Assembly (NCBI GenBank): GCA_034433795.1
Contig: DAOUAE010000063.1
Coordinates: 3,816 to 67,815, forward strand
Origin: DAOUAE01 sp034433795
GTDB taxonomy: Bacteria > Chloroflexota > UBA6077 > FW602-bin22 > DAOUAE01
Reading direction: 5' to 3'
Length of the DNA: 64,000 nt
In this document: one piece after another, positions 39,176-46,717 of the stretch
Position numbering within the stretch: position 1 is the first letter of the stretch
Layout of the letters: each line of letters starts with the position of its first letter
Position numbers and translations under genes: made by a program
Notes under the pieces: model-generated
The model's database searches: none
Told to the model about the DNA's origin: nothing
What the model saw: the letters and a program-made list of their open reading frames with translations, nothing else

Positions 39176-39184
39176 TGCTAAAAT
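39176..39184 (+). promoter_or_regulatory. Extended -10 promoter, divergent from MoaB-like
   Basis: TGCTAAAAT ending at 39184, 38 bases before the ATG at 39222. Confidence 0.55.
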
Positions 39185-39221
39185 ACTTAGGAAATGCTCC
39201 CGAGAAGCAAGGTGGTCGGTG

Positions 39222-39617
39222 ATGCCCAGACGGATTCGCATTCACGTCGGCCCGGTCGAAGTGACGGCGGTGCTCAACGAGTCCGACACGGCGCAGGCGA
39301 TCTGGCAGGCCCTGCCGATCACCGGGCGCGTCAACACCTGGGGGGACGAGATCTACTTCCCGATCCCGGTCCGCCACGATGAGGAGCAGGCCCAGACCAC
39401 GGTCGCCCTGGGCGACATCGCCTACTGGCCGCCCGGGCACGCCTTCTGCATCTTCTTCGGTCCGACGCCGCTCAGCCGCGCCGGCGAGATCCGCCCGGCC
39501 AGTCCGGTCAATGTCATCGGCCACGTCGAGGGCGACGCGACGGTCCTGCGCCAGGTCCCGGCCGGCACCCGGATTCTGATCGAACGCCTGCCAGAGGCCC
39601 CCGAGTCGCTGGCCTGA
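39222..39617 (+). CDS. Cyclophilin-like fold protein (TM1367 type)
   Basis: A 131-residue protein. The family pattern is strong: PRRIRIHVGPVEVTAVLNES, then WQALPITGRVNTWGDEIYFP, then ALGDIAYWPPGHAFCIFFGP with TPLS, then VNVIGHVEG. It belongs to the cyclophilin-like DUF369/DUF3830 group typified by TM1367; a function is not established and no isomerase residues are obvious. The start is ATG 39222 (GTG 39219 possible) after AAGGTGG. It is followed by a small acidic gene and a prenyl synthase. Confidence 0.85.
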   Translation: MPRRIRIHVGPVEVTAVLNESDTAQAIWQALPITGRVNTWGDEIYFPIPVRHDEEQAQTTVALGDIAYWPPGHAFCIFFGPTPLSRAGEIRPASPVNVIGHVEGDATVLRQVPAGTRILIERLPEAPESLA

Positions 39618-39649
39618 GACGGCGGCCGGGAAGAGATAAGGAGGGAGCC

Positions 39650-39970
39650 GTGAACAACGTCCGCTTTGAACGGCAGTACCGGACCCCCCACTCCGAAGGC
39701 TATCTCATGTTCGAGGGTGGTGAACGGCTCGGGCGCCTCGACCTGCATTTCACCCCCAGCGTGGTCTACGGCACCATGGTCGTCGAGCGCGAACTGACCG
39801 AAGAGGACATCCTGGACCTCATCGAGCAGGCCGATGACGAGCTGGTGATGACCGCCGACGTGCCCCGCGACGACTTCATCGTCGCGGTCTACCAGGGGCG
39901 GGACATCGGCACCTACTCCGACGACTACTTCGAAGAGGAAGAAGAGGAGGAGGGCGAGGAGGAGATCTGA
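39650..39970 (+). CDS. Hypothetical protein with acidic tail
   Basis: A 106-residue protein with a GTG start after AAGGAGGG. Residues 1-92 appear folded (VRFERQYRTPHSEGYLMFEG, then LGRLDLHFTPSVVYGTMVVE, then EDILDLIEQADDELVM); the last 15 residues are almost all Glu/Asp. The family is not one I recognise by function; it is likely to be conserved in related phyla. The next gene (prenyl synthase) starts 17 bases downstream, so they are probably co-transcribed. Confidence 0.65.
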   Translation: MNNVRFERQYRTPHSEGYLMFEGGERLGRLDLHFTPSVVYGTMVVERELTEEDILDLIEQADDELVMTADVPRDDFIVAVYQGRDIGTYSDDYFEEEEEEEGEEEI

Positions 39971-39987
39971 CCGCCTCGCCAGACCCC

Positions 39988-41016
39988 GTGCTCAACACCG
40001 CGCTCCAGGACCTCCTTCCGGCGATCGACGCCGAACTGCGGGCCCGGCTCCCGGCGGCCGGTCTCACGCCGCTCCTGACCCAGATGCTGGAGTACCATCT
40101 GGGCTGGCGTGACGCCCAGGGCCAGCCGGCCACACTGGACGCCGGCAAGCGCCTGCGCCCGGTGCTCTGCCTGCTCTGCTGTCAGGCCAGCGGCGGCGAC
40201 TGGACGACCGCCCTGCCGGCGGCCGCCGCCGTCGAGCTGCTCCACAACTTCACGCTCATCCACGACGATATCCAGGACCGCAGCCCCGAACGGCGGCACC
40301 GGGCCACCGTCTGGGCCCTCTGGGGCACGGCCCAGGCCATCAACGCCGGCGACGCCCTCCACGCCATCGCCCATCAGGCCGTCCTCGGCCTGGCCGAGCG
40401 CGGCGTGCCGGCCGAGCGGGTGCTGGCCGCCGCCCGGACCCTGACCACGGCCTGCCTGCAGATCGTGGACGGCCAGGTGCGCGACCTCCAGTTCGAGACG
40501 CAGAGCGCCGTCAGCCTCGACGACTACCGGGCGATGATCGCCCGCAAGACCGCCGCTCTTATTGGCGCCGCCTGCGCCCTGGGGGCCCTGGTCGGCGGGG
40601 CCGGGACCGACCGGATCGCCGCCTACCAGACGTTCGGCGAACAGCTCGGCCTGGGCTTCCAGATCGTGGACGACATCCTGGGGATCTGGGGCGAGGCCCA
40701 CCGCACCGGCAAGCCGGCCGCCGACGACCTCTACAAACACAAAAAGACTCTTCCCCTGCTCTACGCTCTCCAGACCGCGCCCCCCGACGACGCCCGCCGC
40801 CTGCGCGCCCTGCTGCACAAGCCCGATCTCACCGCCGACGAGGTCACGGCGATCATCGCCATTCTGGACGCCTGCGGCGCCCAGGCGTTCGCGCGGGCCG
40901 AGGCCCGCCGGGCGCGCGACGCCGCCCTCCGGGCTCTGGCCCAGGCCGACCCCCTGGAGCCCGCCCGGAGCGCGCTCTGGGCGATGGCCGACCGTCTGGT
41001 CGAGCGCGACCATTAA
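39988..41016 (+). CDS. Polyprenyl (geranylgeranyl-type) diphosphate synthase
   Basis: A 342-residue trans-prenyl synthase with a GTG start. The first Asp-rich motif is LIHDDIQDRS (DDxxD) and the second is QIVDDILGIWG, DDxxG rather than DDxxD, as in a branch that includes actinobacterial IdsA-like enzymes. GKRLRPVLCLL binds diphosphate. It condenses isopentenyl diphosphate with allylic primers to make C15-C20+ chains for carotenoids, quinones or lipids. Chain length cannot be set safely from the residues before the first motif (LLHNFTLIHDD). Confidence 0.9.
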   Translation: MLNTALQDLLPAIDAELRARLPAAGLTPLLTQMLEYHLGWRDAQGQPATLDAGKRLRPVLCLLCCQASGGDWTTALPAAAAVELLHNFTLIHDDIQDRSPERRHRATVWALWGTAQAINAGDALHAIAHQAVLGLAERGVPAERVLAAARTLTTACLQIVDGQVRDLQFETQSAVSLDDYRAMIARKTAALIGAACALGALVGGAGTDRIAAYQTFGEQLGLGFQIVDDILGIWGEAHRTGKPAADDLYKHKKTLPLLYALQTAPPDDARRLRALLHKPDLTADEVTAIIAILDACGAQAFARAEARRARDAALRALAQADPLEPARSALWAMADRLVERDH

Positions 41017-41047
41017 AAAGCCGGGGAGGAGGTCTCTTCCTCCCCGG
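41015..41047 (-). terminator. Intrinsic terminator for the membrane gene
   Basis: A 10-bp perfect stem (41021-41030 with 41038-41047) followed on the minus strand by CTTTTT (41020-41015). It ends the transcript of the convergent 87-residue membrane gene and may also serve the prenyl synthase gene. Confidence 0.8.
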
Positions 41048-41063
41048 CGGTGGTGCTCGCCGC

Positions 41064-41327
41064 TCAGCGGATCTCGCGCGAGGGGCGGGTCAGTTTCAGG
41101 AAGAGCCCCAGGCTCAGCAAGGTCGAAGGCCACAGGCCCACGAAGAGCGCCTCCCAACGGCGGCCGCCGAAGAACAGCGCCATCGAGGCGATCACCGCCC
41201 CGAACATCCCCAGGATATAGGTCGAGACCGGGATCATCTCCAGCCACGAGAGCAGGAACCCCAACGGCTCGACCCCGCGTTCGATCACCGTCGGCTGCCC
41301 GGTGATCCGCTCGGCCATCTCGCGCAT
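41064..41327 (-). CDS. Small membrane protein
   Basis: An 87-residue protein with two hydrophobic helices (about 34-52, IPVSTYILGMFGAVIASMAL; about 60-78, LFVGLWPSTLLSLGLFLKL) and a charged N-terminus. The family is not recognised. The start is ATG with GGAGGGAGAGCC upstream. It ends at a clean terminator (41015-41047), one of the few in the window. Confidence 0.7.
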   Translation of the reverse strand: MREMAERITGQPTVIERGVEPLGFLLSWLEMIPVSTYILGMFGAVIASMALFFGGRRWEALFVGLWPSTLLSLGLFLKLTRPSREIR

Positions 41328-41411
41328 GGCTCTCCCTCCTTGGTGGCGCCGGCCGCGACCGGCGCCGGTTTGGCCGGGCCAGTCTGATGCAGGAGGTGTG
41401 CCAGGGCGGGC

Positions 41412-41879
41412 TCAGGCCGGGATGCGCTGCGAGCTCCCCTGCGCGATCTTCCGGGCGTAGAAGGGGAACCAGTGCTCGTCGATCCACTCTTTGTAGAGCA
41501 GGAGCTCGGCCTCCAGACCGCGCTGGCGCAACTCCCGCTCGACGATCCCCCCCCGGTGGGGGTAGGGATACCGGCGGGGGAGAGGCGAGCCGAACCCGTG
41601 GGCGTAGTGGACCAGTTCGTGGGCCACGGTGATCGAGGCGATGTAGTAGGGGACCTCGGGGTAGCGCAGGAGACTGTTGATGCCGATGAAGGTGGTCGTG
41701 CTGTCGCGCGAAAGACTGATCACCCCCAGCCGGATCTTCCAGGGGCCGGCGAACTCGATGCGGACGGTGTTGACCCGCGGGGTGTCGGCGAAGAAGGTCG
41801 CCCAGAGGTACTCGAGTTCGTCCTGGAGCCACCGGTCATCGCGCAGCCGGTGCGCGGAGAGCACCGTTCGAGCGAACAT
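41412..41879 (-). CDS. SprT-like zinc metallopeptidase-like protein
   Basis: A 155-residue protein with the HExxH-type motif in ASITVAHELVHYAHG (HELVH), as in SprT-like metalloproteins, and a third ligand possibly downstream. The N-terminal part (LRDDRWLQDELEYLWATFFA, then RIEFAGPWKIRLGVISLSR) matches the SprT-like layout. Role unknown; relatives handle DNA-protein crosslinks (Spartan) or are uncharacterised. The ATG at 41879 was chosen over a much longer frame because the extra N-terminal part is low-complexity and a TGCTATACT promoter (41976-41968) lies within it. Confidence 0.8.
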   Translation of the reverse strand: MFARTVLSAHRLRDDRWLQDELEYLWATFFADTPRVNTVRIEFAGPWKIRLGVISLSRDSTTTFIGINSLLRYPEVPYYIASITVAHELVHYAHGFGSPLPRRYPYPHRGGIVERELRQRGLEAELLLYKEWIDEHWFPFYARKIAQGSSQRIPA

Positions 41880-41967
41880 GGGCCTACGGCTCCCGATCCC
41901 CAGGGAGTAGGACGGCCGGCGCGGCCGCCTCCCGACAGACCGCGTCCCACCGGCCGAATCGTCACCC

Positions 41968-41976
41968 AGTATAGCA
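41968..41976 (-). promoter_or_regulatory. Extended -10 promoter of the SprT-like gene
   Basis: TGCTATACT on the minus strand (41976-41968), leaving a leader of about 80 bases. Confidence 0.6.
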
Positions 41977-42027
41977 ATCCTGTCAAGAAACAGACGAGGA
42001 AGAGCATCTGGCACGTCTGTTTGCCTC

Positions 42028-42057
42028 TTGGCAGCCACCGGTCCGGTTCGGTAGAAT
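42028..42057 (+). promoter_or_regulatory. Promoter of the coiled-coil protein gene
   Basis: TTGGCA (42028-42033), an 18-bp spacer and TAGAAT (42052-42057), 32 bases before GTG 42089. Confidence 0.65.
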
Positions 42058-42088
42058 CGAGACACCAGACCCTGTGGAGGGACGGGCC

Positions 42089-42991
42089 GTGAGCCGCGAG
42101 GAGCCCCAGCCCCGGGTCGCCGAGACCCCCGCTGACCAGGCCCTGGCCGCCGCCTGGGCCCAGCGGCGCCTGGCCGCCTACCTCACCCTGGAGGAGACGC
42201 TGCGCCAGGGCATCACCGGCCTCCTCACCCTGGCCCAGACCATCCGCCAGGACATGGAGCGCGAGGCCCAGCAGGTGCTGGAGCAGCTGGCCGGCGAACG
42301 GGCCCGTCTGCTGGCCGAGATCCAGGCCGCCCGCCGGGAACGGCAGGCTCTGGAGCAGGAGCTGCAGGCCCGCCGCCGGGCGGTCGAGGAGGAACTCCAG
42401 CGCCTCCGGGCCCGGACCGAGGCGGAGTGCGCCGCGCTGCTGCGCGAGGCCGAGGCCCGGCGGACAGCTCTTCTGGCCGAGGTGGCCGCCCTGGAGGAAC
42501 AGGTCCGGGCCCTCGAACAGGGGCTCGGTCTCCTCTCCTCCCAGATCCAGGCCCTCCGCCAGACCCGGCCGGGCCGGCCGCTCAGCCCACCCGAGGCCGG
42601 AGCGGCGGGCGCCGCTCCCCCGGCCGAGCCCCCACCGTCGCCGGCCCCGCCAGCCCCTCCGGTTGAGACCCCGGACGAGCCACGGCCCAACGGCCGCGCT
42701 ACGGTCGAGCCCCCGCCCGCCCCGGCCGCCGACGAGCCGCCGGGCCGGGAGGTGCTGGTCCACGGTCTGGGCGACTTCGTCCGGGCGCTGGAGATCCAGC
42801 GCCTGCTGCAGCGCATGCCCGGCATCCGGAACGTCCGCGCCGTCAACTTCGACCCCGACCAGGGGCTCCTCTGGCTCCTCATCCAGCACGAGCCCGACCT
42901 GGACCTGGTCGCCGCCCTCAAGGAACAGCGGGCCCTTCCCCTCACGCTGGTCCGCGAGACCGCCGCCGCCCTCGAGTACCGCTACGGCTAG
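42089..42991 (+). CDS. Coiled-coil protein with a C-terminal small alpha/beta domain
   Basis: A 300-residue protein with a GTG start, chosen because GGAGGG lies 8 bases before it. Residues 25-165 form one long heptad-rich coiled coil (Leu/Glu/Arg/Ala-rich, e.g. ARRRAVEEELQRLRARTEAE). Residues 170-220 are a Pro-rich linker. Residues 222-300 look folded (VLVHGLGDFVRALEIQRLLQ, then PGIRNVRAVNFDPDQGLLWL), a beta-alpha-beta pattern like ACT or HMA-type domains. This combination suggests a dimeric scaffold, perhaps DivIVA-like in organisation but not in sequence. The gene shares a CTAG stop with hemW. Confidence 0.7.
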   Translation: MSREEPQPRVAETPADQALAAAWAQRRLAAYLTLEETLRQGITGLLTLAQTIRQDMEREAQQVLEQLAGERARLLAEIQAARRERQALEQELQARRRAVEEELQRLRARTEAECAALLREAEARRTALLAEVAALEEQVRALEQGLGLLSSQIQALRQTRPGRPLSPPEAGAAGAAPPAEPPPSPAPPAPPVETPDEPRPNGRATVEPPPAPAADEPPGREVLVHGLGDFVRALEIQRLLQRMPGIRNVRAVNFDPDQGLLWLLIQHEPDLDLVAALKEQRALPLTLVRETAAALEYRYG

Positions 42992-44163
42992 GACCCGGCC
43001 ACCGCCTCGAGCAGACGAACGAACACCTCGTTGCTCAGCAGTCGTCCCCGACGGGTGAGCCGCACCCGGTCGGGGGTGACCTCGAGGAGGCCGAACGGGG
43101 CCAGGTCGGCCAGGACCTGGCCGAAGACCGCCGTGACCTCGACCCCGAACCGGGCCCGGAAGGCGGCCCGGTCCAGCCCCTCCACCAGTCGCAGCCCCAG
43201 CATGGCCGTCTCGGCCAGCTGCAGCCCCGGTGAGAGCGGGGTGACCTCGGCCACCGGCGACCGCCCCTGAGCCAGACGGGCGACGTAGAGGCGGGGCGGC
43301 CGGACATTGGCCCAGCGCCGGGCGCCATCGAACGAATGGGCTCCGGCGCCGACCCCCAGGAACGGCTGGTTGCGCCAGTAGGTCAGATTGTGCTGGCAGA
43401 CGGCGGCCGGACTCCGCGCCCAGTTGGCGATCTCATAATGCACGTAGCCGGCCGCCCCCAGTCGGTCCTCGGCCACCTCGTACATCTCGGCCACCAGATC
43501 GTCGGGCGGCAGCGGCAGCCGCCCCTGGCGCTGCCGCTTGGCGTACACGGTCCCCGGCTCGACGGTCAGGGCGTAGAGGGAGAGATGATCCGGCTCCAGG
43601 GCCAGGGCCTGGTCCAGCGTGCGCTGCCAGTGAGCCAGATCCTGGCCCGGCAGGCCGTAGAGGAGGTCCAGGTTAATGAAGGCAAAGCCCACCTGCCGGG
43701 CCAGGTCGTAGGCGGCCACCACCATCGCGCCGCTGTGCCGACGGCCCATGGCCCGCAGCATGGCGTCGTCGAAGCTCTGGGCGCCGATGCTCAGGCGGGT
43801 GATCCCCAGAGCCCGCAGCCCGCGCAGATAGGCCCGATCGAGGTCGCCGGGATTGGCCTCCAGACTGACCTCGGCCCCCGGCCGCAGGTGGTGGTGGCGG
43901 ACCACCGCCGTCAGGATCGTCTCCAGGTGGGCCAGCGGCAGCCGGCTGGGCGTGCCCCCGCCGAAGTAGAGAGTGGCCAGCGTCTGCGGACCCGCCGGTC
44001 GACCGGTCGGCGCCGGGGGCAGGCTGGCGATCTCCCGGACCAGAGCCTCGGTGTAGGCGGGCATCAGCCCGTCCAGGCCGGCGTAGGCATTGAAATCGCA
44101 GTACCAGCACTTGACGGTGCAGAACGGGATGTGGATGTACAGGCCCCACTGGTCCATCGTCAC
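42988..44163 (-). CDS. hemW: HemW-like radical SAM protein
   Basis: A 391-residue radical SAM protein. The cluster motif is FCTVKCWYCDF (C15, C19, C22); GGGTPSRLP, the SIGAQSFDD motif and the C-terminal HemN-type domain (SNEVFVRLLE) follow. It lacks the N-terminal extension of true coproporphyrinogen oxidase HemN, and the CxxxCxYC spacing (no fourth Cys after it) fits HemW, a heme chaperone. It starts at ATG and shares a CTAG stop with its convergent neighbour. Confidence 0.9.
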   Translation of the reverse strand: MTMDQWGLYIHIPFCTVKCWYCDFNAYAGLDGLMPAYTEALVREIASLPPAPTGRPAGPQTLATLYFGGGTPSRLPLAHLETILTAVVRHHHLRPGAEVSLEANPGDLDRAYLRGLRALGITRLSIGAQSFDDAMLRAMGRRHSGAMVVAAYDLARQVGFAFINLDLLYGLPGQDLAHWQRTLDQALALEPDHLSLYALTVEPGTVYAKRQRQGRLPLPPDDLVAEMYEVAEDRLGAAGYVHYEIANWARSPAAVCQHNLTYWRNQPFLGVGAGAHSFDGARRWANVRPPRLYVARLAQGRSPVAEVTPLSPGLQLAETAMLGLRLVEGLDRAAFRARFGVEVTAVFGQVLADLAPFGLLEVTPDRVRLTRRGRLLSNEVFVRLLEAVAGS

Positions 44164-44233
44164 CGGGGTTATGATACCGCAAACGGCGGCCGTCCGGCGG
44201 ACCCTCCGGACTCCCGGAAGGAGCAGGCAGACA

Positions 44234-44263
44234 TTGCCCCGGCCGGGCGGACTGCGCTAAGAT
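44234..44263 (+). promoter_or_regulatory. Promoter of the cation diffusion facilitator gene
   Basis: TTGCCC (44234-44239), an 18-bp spacer and TAAGAT (44258-44263), 28 bases before the ATG at 44292. Confidence 0.6.
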
Positions 44264-44291
44264 ATCGGTGAAGGCCGAGGTGAGTGGTACG

Positions 44292-45230
44292 ATGCACGCC
44301 CACCTCCACGAACCGCCGGTCGGACGGAAACTGCTGCTCGGCATCGCGATCAGCACCCTGCTGCTCACCGGTGAGGTGGTCGGCGGCCTGCTCGCCAACA
44401 GCCTGGCCCTGCTCAGCGACGCCGGCCACGTCGCCACCGATATCTTCGCCCTGCTCTTCAGCTGGCTGGGCGTGCGCCAGGCCGCCCGGCCAGCCACCCA
44501 CCGCATGACCTTCGGCTACCACCGGGTGGGCATCTTCATCGCCCTGGTCAACGCTCTCACCCTGGTGGGCATCTCGGCCTTCATTTTCTACGAGGCCTAC
44601 CGCCGGCTGCAGGCGCCGCCCGAGGTCGAGGGCGACCTGATGCTCATGGTCGCCGTCGCCGGCTTCGTGGGCAATCTGGTGGTGGCCGCTCTGCTCCGCC
44701 ACGAGCAGGCGGAAAACATCAACGTGAAATCGGCCTTCCTGCACGTGATGAGCGACCTGCTCTCCTCGGCCGCCACGATTCTGGGCGGCGGCCTCATCGC
44801 CCTGACCAGCCAGAGCTGGATCGACCCGGTGCTCGGCGCGCTCATCGGCATCTTCATTCTGGTCAGTTCGCGCCCCATTATCTGGGAGTCGCTGAGCATC
44901 CTCCTGGAGGCCACCCCGCAGCACATCGATCTGGCCGAGCTGGTGCGGGCCATGCGGCTGGTGCCCGGGGTCGAGGATGTGCACGACCTGCACGTCTGGA
45001 CCATCGCCCCCGGCATCCATATGCTCAGCAGCCACGTGGTGGTCCAGGACATGCCGGTCAGCCAGGCCGCCCGGCTGCTCGACCAGTTGAACGAGATGCT
45101 GGCCAAGCAGTTCTCCATCGGCCACACCACCATCCAGATCGAGACGGTGCGCTGCTCGCCGAGCGGTCTCTACTGCACGCTGGTGCCGGTGGGAGCCGAG
45201 GTCGAGGAGCCGGAGACGCACCGGCACTGA
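44292..45230 (+). CDS. Cation diffusion facilitator (CDF/CzcD-type) metal transporter
   Basis: A 312-residue CDF carrier with six membrane helices. The metal-site motifs are LLSDAGHVATD (HxxxD) in helix 2 and FLHVMSDLLSS (HxxxD) in helix 5. The C-terminal cytoplasmic domain (about 210-295) has HDLHVWTIAPG and GHTTIQIE, and there is a His-containing tail. It exports Zn2+ or similar cations in exchange for protons. The start is ATG 44292 after GAGGTGAG. It ends 6 bases before the convergent glycosidase-like gene. Confidence 0.93.
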   Translation: MHAHLHEPPVGRKLLLGIAISTLLLTGEVVGGLLANSLALLSDAGHVATDIFALLFSWLGVRQAARPATHRMTFGYHRVGIFIALVNALTLVGISAFIFYEAYRRLQAPPEVEGDLMLMVAVAGFVGNLVVAALLRHEQAENINVKSAFLHVMSDLLSSAATILGGGLIALTSQSWIDPVLGALIGIFILVSSRPIIWESLSILLEATPQHIDLAELVRAMRLVPGVEDVHDLHVWTIAPGIHMLSSHVVVQDMPVSQAARLLDQLNEMLAKQFSIGHTTIQIETVRCSPSGLYCTLVPVGAEVEEPETHRH

Positions 45231-45236
45231 GGGCCT

Positions 45237-46409
45237 TTATCCCCCGCGCCGTGGCTCGTACTGGCCCATCAGGAACAGGACGAGGGTGCCCCGCAGATCG
45301 AACTGCCGCCAGCCGTGGTCGTCGTGGGCGAAGAGGCCGAAGGCGGCGTGGCCGATGACATAGGGGTCGCGCTCCAGCTCGTTGGTGAACCAGATGAACT
45401 CCTCAGCCATCTGCTCCTCGCCGATCCGTCCCCGCCAGCCGTCGGCCAGGCCCGACTCGGTGATGACCATCTTCACGCCGGTGATTCCCGCCCGCTCCAG
45501 GGCGGCGTGGATTTTACGGTAGCGCAGAACATGCCACTCGGCGTCCTGCCGCAGGCTCCGGGCCCCGATGGGGGCGTAGGCGTGGAGGCCGAAGTAGCGG
45601 CTGGTCCGAATGGCCTCGGCGAAGTACTTCGGGTAGTCCTCAGGGTCCACGGTGGCCGAGCCATCGTTCCCGGCCACGGCGGCGATGCCGTAGTGCTCCT
45701 GGAGCCGGCGGGCGAAAGCCACCTGGAAAACGTTGTAGCGCCGGTAGCCCTCGTAATCGCGGTGGCCGACCACCTCGTTGTAGCTCATCCAGGCGTCGAC
45801 AACCCCCTTCAAGGGAACGGCCAGCTCGGCCACCCAGTCGGCGAAGGCCTCGCCCTGGGGACCGGGATTGTCCAGCGGCTGCTGGGTCTCGTGACGGTAG
45901 CGGCGCCCCACGATGAACGCCCTGGGGAACCAGCGCCGGACCTCCCGCGCCCAGTCGACGGAGGGGTCCATGAGGAGGATCACGGTCGGCTTGGCGGTCA
46001 ACAGATCCGGCAGAAGGTGCCCGCCACCGCCGTAGACGCCCAGGCCCCACTTGGTCACCTTGGTCACCGGCGCCGGGGTCGGGGTGGGCGTGGGCGGGGG
46101 AGCCGGGAGCCCGGCGGGCGCCGGCGCCGGTTGCGGGGTGGGCGTCGGAGTCGGCGGGACCGGCCGGCCGCCGATGAGCGGGATGTACCCGTACCAGCGG
46201 CCGGGCGTCGGGGTCGCCACTGGCGTGGGCGCGGTCGTCGGCGCGGGCCAGGTCCCGGTCGTGGGCGAGGCCAGCGGGGTCGGCGTCTCAGGAGCGGGCG
46301 TGGGCTCTGGTGCCGGCCGGGCCGGACCACGCGGCCAGAGAAGAAGCAGGCCACCGAGCGCGGCCAGGACCAGCAGACCGAGGATCAGGAGCAGCCCACG
46401 GCGACGCAC
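45237..46409 (-). CDS. Secreted/anchored glycoside hydrolase-like TIM-barrel protein
   Basis: A 390-residue protein from GTG 46409, with an N-terminal hydrophobic anchor (LLLILGLLVLAALGGLLLLW) and about 90 residues of Pro/Thr repeats. The catalytic-like domain (about 115-385) has clan GH-A features: WGLGVYGGGG, then MSYNEVVGH (candidate acid/base Glu after Asn) and KMVITESGLADGW (candidate nucleophile Glu). It would act on sugars outside the cell; the substrate is unknown. The ribosome site GGAGG is only 4 bases before GTG. It follows the FlhB-like gene by 8 bases on the same strand. Confidence 0.75.
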   Translation of the reverse strand: MRRRGLLLILGLLVLAALGGLLLLWPRGPARPAPEPTPAPETPTPLASPTTGTWPAPTTAPTPVATPTPGRWYGYIPLIGGRPVPPTPTPTPQPAPAPAGLPAPPPTPTPTPAPVTKVTKWGLGVYGGGGHLLPDLLTAKPTVILLMDPSVDWAREVRRWFPRAFIVGRRYRHETQQPLDNPGPQGEAFADWVAELAVPLKGVVDAWMSYNEVVGHRDYEGYRRYNVFQVAFARRLQEHYGIAAVAGNDGSATVDPEDYPKYFAEAIRTSRYFGLHAYAPIGARSLRQDAEWHVLRYRKIHAALERAGITGVKMVITESGLADGWRGRIGEEQMAEEFIWFTNELERDPYVIGHAAFGLFAHDDHGWRQFDLRGTLVLFLMGQYEPRRGG

Positions 46410-46417
46410 ACGCCCTC

Positions 46418-46717
46418 CTAGCGGTTCGGTCGACGCGCCCGCTCGGCGTTCAGCCGGTAGACCCAGGCGAAGACCTCGGCGACGACCGGGTAGAGTTCCG
46501 GCGGAATGAGGTCGCCGACATCCAGACGGGCCAGCAGCGTCACCAGCACCGGGTCCTCGCGGATGGGGATCCCGTGGGCGCGGGCCAGGGCGATGATCCG
46601 CTCGGCGATGAGCCCCTGCCCGGTGGCCACGACCACCGGCGCCCGCTGCTTCCCCCGCTGGTACTCCAGCGCCACCGCCCGTCGGGGCCGGCGCGCCGGC
46701 CTTCTCGCCTCCGTCAT
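46418..46717 (-). CDS. FlhB C-terminal-like protein (orphan)
   Basis: A 99-residue protein that matches only the cytoplasmic C-terminal domain of FlhB/YscU, like B. subtilis YlqH: AVALEYQRGKQRAPVVVATG, then GLIAERIIALARAHGIPIRE, then VGDLIPPELYPVVAEVFAWV. The NPTH autocleavage motif is not present. There is no transmembrane part and no flagellar gene in the window. Its ATG overlaps the stop of the FliK-like gene (ATGA), so they are translated together. The role of such orphan pairs is unknown. Confidence 0.85.
   Translation of the reverse strand: MTEARRPARRPRRAVALEYQRGKQRAPVVVATGQGLIAERIIALARAHGIPIREDPVLVTLLARLDVGDLIPPELYPVVAEVFAWVYRLNAERARRPNR

Noticed and set aside
46064..46354. Tandem repeat or CRISPR-like region
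   Set aside because: It is the coding of the Pro/Thr linker of the glycosidase-like protein; there are no regular repeats and spacers. No CRISPR array is visible anywhere in the window.
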